64,000 bases of DNA from an uncultured Bacteroidaceae bacterium (GTDB lineage: Bacteria > Bacteroidota > Bacteroidia > Bacteroidales > Bacteroidaceae), in the NCBI GenBank assembly GCA_905234735.1, contig CAJOJA010000005.1:1-64000 (forward strand). The letters run 5' to 3'. Of the stretch, positions 25,753-35,486 are shown in pieces. The position numbers and the translations under genes are program-made. Each line of letters starts with the position of its first letter. The first letter of the stretch is position 1. Under the pieces are notes generated by a model. The model made no database searches. It was not told where the DNA came from and saw nothing but the letters and a program-made list of their open reading frames with translations.

Positions 25753-28479
25753 TCACACCTGTGTCTTTTGCCCTATAAATTCACTGGGAGAGACATTGAA
25801 ATGTTTTTTGAAGACATTGGAGAAATGCGCGGCCGACGAGAAACCAACGGTGTAGGCCACCTGCGTGATGTTGAGTTTCTGCTCGCGCAACAGACGGGCA
25901 GCCTGCTCCAGACGAATACCACGAATGAACTCGCTCGTAGAGACTCCCGTGAGGTCCTTCATCTTTCGGTGCAACTGCGCACGACTGATTCCGGCCTCAC
26001 TGCACAACTGCTCAACGGTGAACTCCGAGTCGGCCAAATGCTGGTTGACACTCTGAATGATCCGATCCATCAATGCCTCATCGTTACCACGAACCTCAGG
26101 AACTTCCATACGATCCGCCATAACTTCGGTGTTCCCGTAAATACCACGTTGGCGTTTGCGGGTCTGAACAAAACCATTGACGGCCTTCCGCATTTCATCG
26201 AGCGTAAGTGGCATATCGTCGTTGTGAATGGCACTTAAGAGGAAGCGCAATTTCTCACTGTCGGCCTCGTGCCGCAAATGACGACGGTAAAAGACAGCAA
26301 GTAGAACAACAGCCAGGATGAAAAGCATTATATATATGATGTATGCCCACATGCTTCTCCACCAGGGATGGCGTACCTCCAGGACATACTCCTCTATCTC
26401 CGTGCGTACACCTGCCACAATGCCACGAACCTGTAAGCGGTATAGGCCTGGAGCCAAATGGTTGAACGTGACTGAATTTTCGCCTCCGGGCACACGTTGC
26501 CAATGGGGATCCTTGTCCAGGCGATACTCGAAGTTGGTGCCAGGAACATTGGCAAAGTCGAGCAGCGAGAAGTCGAGTTGGAAGTTGCTTTCCGAATAGG
26601 CAAAACTGAAGTGACGGCTTTCGCTCACTGGCGCATCCATTACACGCCGATGCCCTGAGAGCGTAAGCATGGAAGCCGTCTCGCCTCCGATGCGCAAGGC
26701 TGTCAGATGAACCCGACAGGATGGTAAACCCTGACGATGGCGCAAGCTGTCGGGATGAAACACCATCAAGCCATCAGCTACACCCAATATGATGCGTCCG
26801 TCGTTGCAATGTAGTCCAGCTCCGCGAACAAACTCGCCACCGAAGACGGGCTCACCAGGCAATGAATCCTTCGCCATGCGATAGAAGAGTCCATGGGCAG
26901 TACTTATCCAGACTCCTCCCGCCTTGTCTTGGGTCATGTAGCTGATGCTTGGCTCCATATCGATATCGTTGGCAAGCAGCATCTTACCATTCTGCAGCAG
27001 ACACATTGCGGTACATGGCATATTTTCGTTCATCACTGTCCACCCTTCAACAGTGTGAAAAGTATTCTTCCGTACGTCATATTGGTTTGTGCCCGACGAG
27101 GTACCGAGCCAAAGATGGCCATCGCGGTCCGTGGTCATTGTGAATATCCAGTTGTTGCACAGGCGCCCACGCCCCGTTGTATCGGTATCATTCATCGTTA
27201 GATGTTGCAACTGAGTCCCAGTGCGGTCATCAATAATATAGAATCCGTCGCCATAGGCCGAAACGGCCAACTTGCCGTCAGGAAGTTCCGCTATCGCATT
27301 CACGTGTCGTTCACCCGTATTCAGCAATTGTTGGGTTTGCCCATTTGTCGGGTCATAGCGGTACAACGCGTTCGTCGTGCCGAGCATATAGCCCCCGTCA
27401 CGCTTCCGGTATAGGGTCTCCACACCTACGGGAGCAGCAGGATGGGCAACAACACGACCTGTAGCATTGAATCCATAGACTCCATCACCACGAACCACAC
27501 ACCACGTGATACCATCATCCCCCTCCGCGACAGAGGAAACACAAGAACCGGTAGCCATGTTCTGAGAAGAGAAATTCCACAACTGGAAGATGGGTTTGTC
27601 GTGCAGAGGAATCATGACAAGACCACGCTGCTGACAACCAGCCCAAAGATTTCCGGCATGGTCTACCAACAAAGCGCTTATACGCGCGCGATTCATATTT
27701 ATTCCGTCAACTTCGATTTCTCTACGACGTATGCGAGTTTCGCCTTTCGGTATCCAATACAAGCCGTCGCCCCACGTACCGAGATATATGTTTCCTTCGC
27801 TATCGGTCGTTGAACAGATGTATGGATCCAGGCCCATTTCCATCTTTCCGTTGCACTCATAGAAAGTCTCCGGTTGGCCAGCCGCCAGGTATAGCTCCAG
27901 TTTACCATTAGGCCGACGGCGAATGACACGATTATCCGTTCCACTCTTCCAAACACTTCCGTCTGCAGCATACGAGAGACGGTTGTAGTAATTGTCGTCG
28001 GCTGGAGTCGGAGCATAACCCGACAGGCGTCTGGCAATCAGACTGTCCAGGTCAACGGTGAAGAGTCCATAACCGGCTGTTCCTGCAAGCATACGCCCGT
28101 TGGGAAGTTGTAGCAACGTAGCCACACGAGGTTTTATCCCATCAGGGAATTGCACGGGCTGCAATGTGTCGGTATTGCGATCACGCAGATGCAAACCTGC
28201 AGCTGTGCCTACCCACAAACGACCTTCGTTATCGATGAGAAGTGAACTAACATTACGGCTGACATCGCCTTCACCCGTCAACCGATGGGATAGAAAGCGA
28301 TAGCCATCGAAACTGCTCAGACCCTGTTCCGTTCCGACCCACAACAGTCCATCATTATCCTGCGCAAGGGATGTGATTAGTGAGGACATCAAGCGTTCGG
28401 GACCATAGAATAAACTATGTTGTGCCTGAACAAAGACACAGAAAAAAACTATAAGAAATCCTATAAATATGCGCTTCAT
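25753..28479 (-). CDS. Membrane one-component regulator: propeller + Y_Y_Y + TM + AraC HTH
   Basis: A 908-residue protein with a signal or anchor segment (1-19), then many reg_prop repeats (DGLLWVGTEQGLSSFDGYRF, EGRLWVGTAAGLHLRD and similar) forming two beta-propellers, then a Y_Y_Y domain (about 600-700), a transmembrane helix at about 707-730 and an AraC-type HTH in the last 99 residues. Hybrid two-component sensors have this layout plus histidine kinase and receiver domains between membrane and HTH; both are absent, leaving only about 78 residues. It should bind a periplasmic glycan and regulate DNA directly from the membrane. Likely targets are the adjacent secreted-protein and GH97 genes. 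Confidence 0.8.
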   Translation of the reverse strand: MKRIFIGFLIVFFCVFVQAQHSLFYGPERLMSSLITSLAQDNDGLLWVGTEQGLSSFDGYRFLSHRLTGEGDVSRNVSSLLIDNEGRLWVGTAAGLHLRDRNTDTLQPVQFPDGIKPRVATLLQLPNGRMLAGTAGYGLFTVDLDSLIARRLSGYAPTPADDNYYNRLSYAADGSVWKSGTDNRVIRRRPNGKLELYLAAGQPETFYECNGKMEMGLDPYICSTTDSEGNIYLGTWGDGLYWIPKGETRIRRREIEVDGINMNRARISALLVDHAGNLWAGCQQRGLVMIPLHDKPIFQLWNFSSQNMATGSCVSSVAEGDDGITWCVVRGDGVYGFNATGRVVAHPAAPVGVETLYRKRDGGYMLGTTNALYRYDPTNGQTQQLLNTGERHVNAIAELPDGKLAVSAYGDGFYIIDDRTGTQLQHLTMNDTDTTGRGRLCNNWIFTMTTDRDGHLWLGTSSGTNQYDVRKNTFHTVEGWTVMNENMPCTAMCLLQNGKMLLANDIDMEPSISYMTQDKAGGVWISTAHGLFYRMAKDSLPGEPVFGGEFVRGAGLHCNDGRIILGVADGLMVFHPDSLRHRQGLPSCRVHLTALRIGGETASMLTLSGHRRVMDAPVSESRHFSFAYSESNFQLDFSLLDFANVPGTNFEYRLDKDPHWQRVPGGENSVTFNHLAPGLYRLQVRGIVAGVRTEIEEYVLEVRHPWWRSMWAYIIYIMLFILAVVLLAVFYRRHLRHEADSEKLRFLLSAIHNDDMPLTLDEMRKAVNGFVQTRKRQRGIYGNTEVMADRMEVPEVRGNDEALMDRIIQSVNQHLADSEFTVEQLCSEAGISRAQLHRKMKDLTGVSTSEFIRGIRLEQAARLLREQKLNITQVAYTVGFSSAAHFSNVFKKHFNVSPSEFIGQKTQV

Positions 28480-28489
28480 GGTATGTAAT

Positions 28490-28505
28490 CTCGTAAATTT
28501 ACGAG
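28490..28505. promoter_or_regulatory. Perfect 16-bp palindrome at the sensor gene transcription start
   Basis: CTCGTAAA followed by its exact complement. It lies just downstream of the minus-strand TAAATTTG box (28508-28515), where transcription should begin, and about 11 nt before the sensor ATG. A candidate operator. Confidence 0.5.
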
Positions 28506-28507
28506 CA

Positions 28508-28515
28508 CAAATTTA
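28508..28515 (-). promoter_or_regulatory. Promoter box of the one-component sensor
   Basis: CAAATTTA reads TAAATTTG on the minus strand, fitting TAnnTTTG. The leader would be about 20-25 nt and starts within the palindrome at 28490-28505. Confidence 0.6.
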
Positions 28516-28616
28516 CAAAAAAAAGAGGAAATAGAAGCCTATCGACCCAAAAACTTTCAGTTGAGCCTGCAAATAATCACGGGCGCTTATCCTCTTGCTC
28601 TACGAAACATGGGTTT

Positions 28617-28726
28617 GTCTCATGCATGAGACTGACTCCGACGATACTATTGTCCGAGCCTCGACCATACTAATGTCTAAGCCTCGACGATACTATTGAC
28701 CGAACCTCGGTTACACACCGAACCTC
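28617..28726. repeat. Array of 23-bp tandem units with palindromic character
   Basis: A perfect 16-bp palindrome (28617-28632, GTCTCATG arm) is followed by three 23-bp units starting at 28639, 28662 and 28685, each with a central TACTA or near match flanked by GACG and a GTC-like end, and with GAGCCT/AAGCCT/GAACCT between units. A fourth, shortened unit (28708-28726) overlaps the 3' end of the HD gene and contains its stop codon. There are no unique spacers, so it is not CRISPR. Confidence 0.7.
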
Positions 28727-29250
28727 TCGTGCCACTGGCGGAAGCGGCGGACACCCTCCTGACCAAACCAATCGAGACCTTGCAGGACGCGCTCGTACGG
28801 CTTCTGCTGCTGTAGTTTAGTCTTGGAGAAAAACTTGTCAGCATAGCAGACGACCTGTTCCTCGAGGGTTTCGGGGGAATAGTCTCGCAGGGGGAGGGGC
28901 AAATGCTGGCGCTGGATGGCATCTGGTGTAAGGCCTGTGCCTGTGTGCCTTTCTGCCACACGGGCATGACGGGGAAGGCCCTCGGCACGAAGTATCTCAG
29001 CGCCAATCAGGCCGTGACGAATGTAATGCTCGGTGCCAAAGCACTGAATGCCAGGTGCATCCGTGCGCAGAATGCCGATATCGTGGAGCATGGCGGCCTC
29101 GTACAGGAATTGGCGGTCAAGTCCCAATTCGGGGTGCGCATCACATATCTGCATACAGAGATCTGCCACCTGTCTACTATGGGTGAGCAGTATCTGTTCC
29201 AGTTCGGGCTGATCTGCGTAATAGCGATGAATGAGTGCCTCTGGGTTCAT
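28711..29250 (-). CDS. HD-domain hydrolase
   Basis: A 179-residue HD-superfamily protein: His24 in LLTHSRQVADLC, His56-Asp57 in AAMLHDIGIL, a His in HYIRHGLIGAEIL and another in ERHTGTG, as in metal-dependent phosphohydrolases of the YqeK/UPF HDIG type. The substrate is unknown; nucleotides or cyclic dinucleotides are possible. Length is normal for a stand-alone HD protein. Its ATG overlaps the stop of the C10 protease gene by 4 nt, making it the last gene of the glycogen-synthase operon. Its last codons run into the 23-bp repeat array. Confidence 0.8.
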   Translation of the reverse strand: MNPEALIHRYYADQPELEQILLTHSRQVADLCMQICDAHPELGLDRQFLYEAAMLHDIGILRTDAPGIQCFGTEHYIRHGLIGAEILRAEGLPRHARVAERHTGTGLTPDAIQRQHLPLPLRDYSPETLEEQVVCYADKFFSKTKLQQQKPYERVLQGLDWFGQEGVRRFRQWHERFGV

Positions 29251-31031
29251 GGAATCAATATCTTCTTGCCGTGTTTCACATAGATGCCTTTAGGAAGTAC
29301 GGAACATGACGAGAATGCAGAGACTTTGCGACCACTTAAATCAAAGATGTCGCCTATCCCGTTTCTCATTTTCTCATTTTCTCCACTTCTCATTTCCTCA
29401 ATAGCATCGGTTGCCTCCTCGACACGTACGGTAAAGGAATACTCCTGTTGAACAGTCCAAGGACAACGCACCATAAGGGTATACGTCTGTCCGTCCTGCA
29501 GATGGTAACGTATACTGTGGTGCTGTGTATCGCCTGCAGGCAAGGAGAGTACCTGCCAATGGCGCATGTCGGCCGATTCACCTTCAGGAAACAGGCAATA
29601 GGTCACTAAGTCGCCCGCAGTGCCAGCCTCGGCCTGGTTTTGTATATCGAGCGAAAACTCGCCTACCAGATTGTCGCCATAACGTAGCAACTCATAGGAT
29701 ATAGGACTAAAGGAGAGTTTGGGCGACGTTCCAGGCAGAATGGTGAGGGGCAAATGATAAGGCAGCGTCTCATCGTCGGCAGAGAAAGAGAGTATGCGTT
29801 CGCCAGTTTCCATGAACTGACAATAGACAGGCCACTCTCGACTCTCCCCAGGTGCCAGATTCACTGCAGACAGGGCCACATAATCAGCCTGACGGAATAT
29901 GGCCGTGTCAGTGGGCAGATAGGTGAGCACCTCAAAAGTGAAGTTCAGACTGTCCTGCGTGGTATTGGTCATCGCAAAGTCTGCAATGACATACCCCTGG
30001 GCTTCGGGTTGACGGCGAAAACTGATGTTGTCCACCCGTACTCCGGCAAATGCATCCTCAGTGGTCAATGTATCGTAAACATCTATTACGAAATCGTCGG
30101 GGTGCATGAACAAGGCTGTCTGGTTGGAAAAGAATCCTTCCATCTGTCCGATTTCCGTAGCGTCACCAATAGGTTCGAAGGGATTCAGGTAATCCAAATC
30201 ATAGTATCCGTCGAACTCCCCTCCGTAGCCCCAATTAAGGTGATAGTAGCCTTCCTCGTCAACACCATCGATGTTGAAGGCATGTCCGCTGAGAGCCATA
30301 TTGTGACCTGTATAGCAGATGGGGCGCCCCTCCTCCAACTCGCGTCTCAACATGGCATTCCACTTGGGCGTGCTGTACATGGCTCGCGAAACATAGGCCA
30401 GAGTTTTATAGTCGAACACACTCCACAGGGGGTCAAAAGCACGACCGAGGTTGGCCCCGCTGCTTTCAAGTCCCCAGTTCATGTGTGCCGCCATTCCACA
30501 ATAATACGTCAACTCACTTACGGCATTGGCTTGTGCGTCTGTATATCCTTGGCGATAGTCATTCAGGATGTTAGCCCAGTCGATGCGTGTGCCAGGCATG
30601 ACATCTGGGATGACGTAGTGCTCCGTCTCCCAACCATGCAGGGTGTCGATGAGGGCCTCGGGGTAACGGTAGTAACTGAGCACCTGTTCGATGCTCGTAG
30701 CGACACAGCCCGAGATGCAACGACGGGTACTCTGATTTCCCTTGTCATCTATATAATAAGGACAAAAGCGGTTGAAAGGTTCCTCCTGATGACGTACGCT
30801 ACGAAGCAAGGGCTCCACTGCCCTACCCCGTACGCGCTCAGCATAACGAGGGCGGGTCTGGTAGGCACGCAACATCTCCTGCAAGCCCACGGGCATATCG
30901 GAGCTGACGCATTCGGGATTGAAACGCAGGCTGTGGGCCAGCACCCTCCCTTCACGACGCAACTGGTGACGTTGCGCACCTGCGGACAGGGCGAACGTCA
31001 CCAGCAATAGGATATATAACAACCGTTTCAC
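29247..31031 (-). CDS. Secreted C10 (streptopain-like) cysteine protease with sorting tail
   Basis: A 594-residue protein with GTG start (29 codons downstream of any ATG, which would precede the signal peptide and lie inside glgP). Signal peptide 1-20 (KRLLYILLLVTFALSAGAQ), a short propeptide, catalytic Cys109 in SGCVATSIEQVLSYYRYP and His250 in GHAFNIDGVDEEGYYHLNWG, the C10 family pattern. A beta-rich region follows, then five 8-bp repeats and a type IX-like tail ending in KGIYVKHGKKILIP. It should be processed and degrade host or dietary protein outside the cell. The propeptide (about 60 aa) is shorter than that of streptopain, and no Spi inhibitor gene is adjacent. It starts 19 nt after glgP. 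Confidence 0.85.
   Translation of the reverse strand: MKRLLYILLLVTFALSAGAQRHQLRREGRVLAHSLRFNPECVSSDMPVGLQEMLRAYQTRPRYAERVRGRAVEPLLRSVRHQEEPFNRFCPYYIDDKGNQSTRRCISGCVATSIEQVLSYYRYPEALIDTLHGWETEHYVIPDVMPGTRIDWANILNDYRQGYTDAQANAVSELTYYCGMAAHMNWGLESSGANLGRAFDPLWSVFDYKTLAYVSRAMYSTPKWNAMLRRELEEGRPICYTGHNMALSGHAFNIDGVDEEGYYHLNWGYGGEFDGYYDLDYLNPFEPIGDATEIGQMEGFFSNQTALFMHPDDFVIDVYDTLTTEDAFAGVRVDNISFRRQPEAQGYVIADFAMTNTTQDSLNFTFEVLTYLPTDTAIFRQADYVALSAVNLAPGESREWPVYCQFMETGERILSFSADDETLPYHLPLTILPGTSPKLSFSPISYELLRYGDNLVGEFSLDIQNQAEAGTAGDLVTYCLFPEGESADMRHWQVLSLPAGDTQHHSIRYHLQDGQTYTLMVRCPWTVQQEYSFTVRVEEATDAIEEMRSGENEKMRNGIGDIFDLSGRKVSAFSSCSVLPKGIYVKHGKKILIP
29360..29399 (-). repeat. 8-bp tandem repeat, five units, before the C10 sorting tail
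   Basis: Minus-strand units are GAGGAAAT, GAGAAGTG, GAGAAAAT, GAGAAAAT and GAGAAACG. They encode EEMRSGENEKMRN just ahead of the C-terminal sorting domain. Related octamers occur at the same place in two other secreted-protein genes (49520-49551, 53679-53710). Confidence 0.8.
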
Positions 31032-31050
31032 GGCCTTATAGTTCAGAGGT

Positions 31051-33612
31051 TTACAACCAGCGAACGTAGCAGAAGTCCTGACGGTGAGGCAGGTTGTCGT
31101 TCTTGGGGAACATGCGGTAGCCAACCTTAAACGAACCAGCGTTGTTCAGGATATGGTTCAATTCGAAGGTGTACTGTGTGTCCTGATGACCCGTTACCTT
31201 GAAGGGCTCAACCGAGTAAATGTGGTCAACGCCTTCCTTGTCGGTAGTGAGCGTAACAAGCTCTATGCCAATGGCATCCTCAAGTCCAGCCTCATCAACA
31301 ACGATACGGATGGGGTACTTCGTACCAGCCAAAGGCAGACCCTGAATGAGGGCTTCGGGCTTCTCGATGCTGACCACACGAATCTGGTCCCAATGTTCGG
31401 CTACGGTCTCCTTCCATTCGGCGATTTCCTTGGCCAACTGGCAGTTGTTCTTCTGCAACAGAGCGCTGCGGTCGCGCAGTTTGTTGTAGAACTTCGAGTA
31501 GTAGTCGTCCAACTGACGCTTCATGGTGTAGTGAGGCGCAATGCGGGCAATCGAGTTCTTGATGACCTGTACCCAGCCCGTGGAATAACCCTTCTTGTTG
31601 CGAGCGTAGTAGAGAGGCATGATCTCGTTCTCGAGGAGAGAATAGATGGTGGCAGCATCCAACTGGTCCTGATAGGCTTGGTTGGCATAGGTACGCTTCT
31701 CGGTCAGCGCCCAACCGGCACCTTCGCGATAGCCTTCGAGCCACCAACCGTCCTTGACAGACAGGTTGACAACACCGTTCATCAGAGCCTTTTCGCCGCT
31801 GGTACCACTGGCCTCGAGGGGACGTGTCGGAGTGTTCATCCAGATGTCCACACCACTCACGAGGCGACGTGCCAGCTGCATGTCGTAGTTCTCGAGGAAG
31901 ATAATCTTACCCAGGAACTCAGGACGCTGACTGATTTCGTAGATGCGCTTGATGAGACCCTGACCTGCACCATCGGCGGGATGAGCCTTACCAGTATAGA
32001 GGAACTGGACAGGATAGTTGGGGTTGTTGACAATCTTGGCCAGACGCTCCAGGTCGGTGAACAGGAGGTGTGCACGCTTGTAAGTGGCGAAACGACGACC
32101 GAAACCGATGAGCAGTGCGTTGGGGTTAATCTTGTCCATGAGGCTGACGACACGGCTGGGATCGCCCTGATTCTTGAGCCAGTTCTCACGGAACTGCTCG
32201 CGAATGTAGTCCACAAGTTTGTTCTTCAGCTGCATGCGAGTTTCCCAAACCTCCTCGTCACTGACGTTGTAGATGGCCTCCCAAATCTTCTCGTTCGACT
32301 GATCAGCGAGGTGAGCCTCGTCGAAATGCTTGCGATAGAGCTTGCGCCACTCGTTGGCACACCATGTGGGGAAGTGAACACCATTCGTGACATAACCCAC
32401 GTGGCTTTCTTCGGGATAGTAGCCCTGCCAGATGCCGGCGAACATCTTCTTCGACACCTCACCGTGCAGCCAGCTCACACCATTCACCTCTTGAGAGGTG
32501 TTGCAGGCGAAGGTGGACATGCAGAAGCGTTCGCCGTGATCATCGGGATTCATGCGGCCCATGCCGATGAACTCGTCCCAGCTGATACCCAACATGTCGG
32601 CATAGCCACGCATATACTTCGAGAAGAGACCTTCGTCGAAATAGTCGTGACCTGCAGGCACGGGGGTATGTACAGTGTACAGGGAAGAGGCGCGTACCAG
32701 TTCCAGAGCCTGGGTGAAGGTCAAACCTTCCTTGACCAGGTCAACCAGACGCTGTACGTTGCACAGGGCAGCATGTCCCTCGTTGCAGTGGTAAACATCC
32801 TTCTTGATACCCAATTTCTTCAGGGTAAGCACACCGCCAATACCGAGCAGGATTTCCTGCTTCAGACGATTTTCCCAGTCGCCACCATAAAGGGCATGGG
32901 TGATGCTACGGTCGAACTCAGAGTTCATGTCGTTGTCGGTATCCAGCAGATAGAGCTTGATACGACCTACATTCACGCGCCAAACGTAGGCGTGAACGTA
33001 ATAATCCATATAAGGAACGTCAACCACCATAGGTGTGCCGTCCTCGTTGAACTGCTGTTCGATGGGCAGCGAGCCGAAGTTCTGAGCCTCATAGTTGGCT
33101 ATCTGCTGACCGTCCATGGAGAGGGTCTGCGTGAAGTAACCATAACGATAGAGGAAACCGACGGCAACCATGTCGACATTCGAGTCGCTGGCTTCCTTCA
33201 GGTAGTCACCTGCCAGAATGCCAAGACCGCCAGAATATATCCTGAGCACCTGATTCAAACCGTACTCCATGCAGAGATAAGCTACCGAGGCACGCTTATT
33301 GTCGGGTTTTACGTCCATGTATGCACGGAATTGGGCATACACGTCATCCATCTTCTTAAGCACAGCCTTGTCCTTGGCCAGCTGGCTCATTTTTTCATAG
33401 TTGAGTCGTTCGAGCATCAGCACGGGGTTACCTCCACACTCGTCGAACAGTTTCTCGTCAATGTTACGGAACAGGCTACGGGCATCGTGATTCCATGCCC
33501 ACCACATGTTGTGGGCCAGTTCTTCCAGCTTCGTCAGTTCTGCAGGAATATTACTGCGCGCGCTGATAGAGCGAAACGAAGCCTGATTGGCGTTACTTGC
33601 TTTAATCTTCAT
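31051..33612 (-). CDS. glgP: Alpha-glucan (glycogen) phosphorylase, GT35
   Basis: An 853-residue phosphorylase releasing glucose-1-phosphate from glycogen in the cytoplasm. The N-terminal part matches the bacterial/archaeal short GlgP type ([12 protein letters not shown] near residue 35), VCMEYGLN-like AYLCMEYGL and [17 protein letters not shown] follow, and the PLP-binding region [14 protein letters not shown] lies near residue 600. The C-terminal extra domain of about 100 residues is beta-rich. It follows the GT3 glycogen synthase gene by 53 nt on the same strand, so synthesis and breakdown are co-regulated. An 850-aa open frame on the opposite strand is a codon-bias artefact. Confidence 0.9.
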   Translation of the reverse strand: MKIKASNANQASFRSISARSNIPAELTKLEELAHNMWWAWNHDARSLFRNIDEKLFDECGGNPVLMLERLNYEKMSQLAKDKAVLKKMDDVYAQFRAYMDVKPDNKRASVAYLCMEYGLNQVLRIYSGGLGILAGDYLKEASDSNVDMVAVGFLYRYGYFTQTLSMDGQQIANYEAQNFGSLPIEQQFNEDGTPMVVDVPYMDYYVHAYVWRVNVGRIKLYLLDTDNDMNSEFDRSITHALYGGDWENRLKQEILLGIGGVLTLKKLGIKKDVYHCNEGHAALCNVQRLVDLVKEGLTFTQALELVRASSLYTVHTPVPAGHDYFDEGLFSKYMRGYADMLGISWDEFIGMGRMNPDDHGERFCMSTFACNTSQEVNGVSWLHGEVSKKMFAGIWQGYYPEESHVGYVTNGVHFPTWCANEWRKLYRKHFDEAHLADQSNEKIWEAIYNVSDEEVWETRMQLKNKLVDYIREQFRENWLKNQGDPSRVVSLMDKINPNALLIGFGRRFATYKRAHLLFTDLERLAKIVNNPNYPVQFLYTGKAHPADGAGQGLIKRIYEISQRPEFLGKIIFLENYDMQLARRLVSGVDIWMNTPTRPLEASGTSGEKALMNGVVNLSVKDGWWLEGYREGAGWALTEKRTYANQAYQDQLDAATIYSLLENEIMPLYYARNKKGYSTGWVQVIKNSIARIAPHYTMKRQLDDYYSKFYNKLRDRSALLQKNNCQLAKEIAEWKETVAEHWDQIRVVSIEKPEALIQGLPLAGTKYPIRIVVDEAGLEDAIGIELVTLTTDKEGVDHIYSVEPFKVTGHQDTQYTFELNHILNNAGSFKVGYRMFPKNDNLPHRQDFCYVRWL

Positions 33613-33665
33613 GATTTAATTTTTATTATAAAATAATAATGGTATGTATCTTTTACAGTTCTCGT

Positions 33666-35339
33666 CTAAAGCTTTTCCATACGAATTTCAGCCTTACGCA
33701 AGGCAATATCGTAGGCATCGTAATAGTATCGGATGAAGTGCTGCCACAATGCCTTTTGCGAAAGTTCACTGGCAGCATGGCGTGCTACCTCGACCTCCTC
33801 CTTGCTCCATTGAGCGTATGTAAGCAACGAATGAACGATGCCATCAGCAACATCCGAATAGTTGTAATCTGTGCGTTGGATGACCTCTACGCCGTCTTTA
33901 AGGGTCGACCGTCCGTCATCGCCCTTCACCTTGTTAGCCCAAAGTCCAAAACCAGACAGACTGGTGGTGACGGTAGGCACATGGAAGGCAATGCTTTCCA
34001 GGGGAGTGTAGCCCCACGGTTCGTAGTAGGAGGCATAGACGGAAAGGTCGTTGCCGATGAGTACGTCGTAGTAGGACATATTGAAGATACCGTCGTGTCC
34101 ATCCAAGTAGCAGGGCACAAAGATGACCTTCACACGTTCCTCTGGGCGATTAGACTTGTTAAACCAACGAAGTGAACCCAGCACATTGTCGTTGGCGATA
34201 TCGTTCAGCTCATGGGTGAGGAAAGGCATGGGCAACGGGGTGTCGTATGTTTTACCTGCGGACAGGCGTTCCTGCAAGTCACGACGCGGACCAGCCACCC
34301 AGGCGGGAACCTCGATGAAAGCCACAACGGGGCGTTTCAGTCCCTCCTGCCAGTCGAGACGATGCATGGCTTCAAGGAACACGTCAATACCCTTGTTCTT
34401 AAACTCATATCGACCACTCGTGGCCACAATGATTGTATCTTCAGGATAGTCAACACCCGTCAGGGCATTGGCCACGCTAAGCAACATCTGACGAGCCTTG
34501 CTACGATGATTGGCAAAAGTCCTGCCCGTGGGGACGAAATCGCTCTCGAATCCATTCATCAGCACGGCATCGCAATGGCGGTCGATAAGTTCTTCGCACT
34601 CGCGAGCGGTCACATCACTGACTGTGGTGAAGCAATCAACGTTGTGTGCGGTCTGTCGCTCTATAGAGTGTTTGGCCTCCATATTCAGTTCCTGCGCCAT
34701 CTGATTGCCATTATAGGCATAGAGATAATCGTAGAGAGGCTTGTTATTGCCAGCGATGCTACGACCGATGCTCGTGGCGTGGGTTGTGAAAATGGTGGCA
34801 ATGGCCGGCACGTGGCTGCGGACATACAACGCACCTAATCCAGTCATCCACTCATGAGCCTGGTAAACGACTCGCTCATTCCCTTTCGAAAGATAGTAGT
34901 TATAATAGCTCTCAACTACACGTCCCGCAGCATACGAGAACATCGAGGCTTCATCGTAATCCCCGTAGGCATGAAGTGAATCCACACCATAGGCGGCCCA
35001 AGCCTCACCATAAATGTGGTCACGGGCCACAAAATAGGGAGTAAAGTCTACCAGAACCACGCAGGGACGACCTGGAATATTCCAACGACCGACACGCACA
35101 CCGATACCCTCGGACTTTGCTTTCTTTACCCATTTCGACCACTGGGACTTATCCTCAATAAAGAGCGGATTATCTTTTCCGCGCCAGAAGTCTGGCCCGA
35201 TGAATATCAGTCGGTCGTTCAATTGTTCCTGCAACGTCTTGGCACGTGTGGATAGCACCGTATAAATGCCGCCAACCTTATTGCAGACCTCCCAACTGGA
35301 TTCAAAGACAAACGTTGGGATTATCTTTTCAATCTCCAT
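33666..35339 (-). CDS. Glycogen synthase, GT3 (eukaryotic-like) type
   Basis: A 557-residue glycosyltransferase of family GT3. The start FVFESSWEVCNKVGGIYTVL, with the sugar-nucleotide contact KVGGIYTV, is the family signature, and the C-terminal half contains SYYEPWGYTPLES with the catalytic glutamates. It extends alpha-1,4-glucan from UDP- or ADP-glucose. GT3 rather than GT5 is usual in Bacteroidales. The promoter box TACCTTTG on the minus strand at 35360-35367 opens an operon that runs GT3, glgP, C10 protease and HD hydrolase. No branching enzyme or GlgC gene is in the window. Confidence 0.85.
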   Translation of the reverse strand: MEIEKIIPTFVFESSWEVCNKVGGIYTVLSTRAKTLQEQLNDRLIFIGPDFWRGKDNPLFIEDKSQWSKWVKKAKSEGIGVRVGRWNIPGRPCVVLVDFTPYFVARDHIYGEAWAAYGVDSLHAYGDYDEASMFSYAAGRVVESYYNYYLSKGNERVVYQAHEWMTGLGALYVRSHVPAIATIFTTHATSIGRSIAGNNKPLYDYLYAYNGNQMAQELNMEAKHSIERQTAHNVDCFTTVSDVTARECEELIDRHCDAVLMNGFESDFVPTGRTFANHRSKARQMLLSVANALTGVDYPEDTIIVATSGRYEFKNKGIDVFLEAMHRLDWQEGLKRPVVAFIEVPAWVAGPRRDLQERLSAGKTYDTPLPMPFLTHELNDIANDNVLGSLRWFNKSNRPEERVKVIFVPCYLDGHDGIFNMSYYDVLIGNDLSVYASYYEPWGYTPLESIAFHVPTVTTSLSGFGLWANKVKGDDGRSTLKDGVEVIQRTDYNYSDVADGIVHSLLTYAQWSKEEVEVARHAASELSQKALWQHFIRYYYDAYDIALRKAEIRMEKL

Positions 35340-35359
35340 GAAATTCTGTTTTGTGGCCG

Positions 35360-35481
35360 CAAAGGTATGAAAAAAAACGAAACTATTATAATAATGTATA
35401 AAAAGATTTACCCGACGGAGGTAAAATATTGATGTATGTCAACAGAAGACTTGTTTAATTCGACGTTTTTTTTTACCTTTG
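35360..35481. promoter_or_regulatory. Divergent promoters, glycogen operon / small secreted protein
   Basis: TACCTTTG on the minus strand (35360-35367) serves the GT3 operon. TACCTTTG on the plus strand (35474-35481) serves the 137-aa protein whose ATG follows five bases later. Confidence 0.65.
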
Positions 35482-35486
35482 CCGGC

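Noticed and set aside
29754..31010. 418-aa plus-strand frame over the C10 protease
   Set aside because: Antisense shadow; the protease with catalytic Cys and His is clear on the other strand.
31084..33636. 850-aa open frame on the plus strand, antisense to glgP
   Set aside because: It mirrors the phosphorylase gene through codon bias. The protein has no recognisable family, while the minus strand encodes a clear GlgP.
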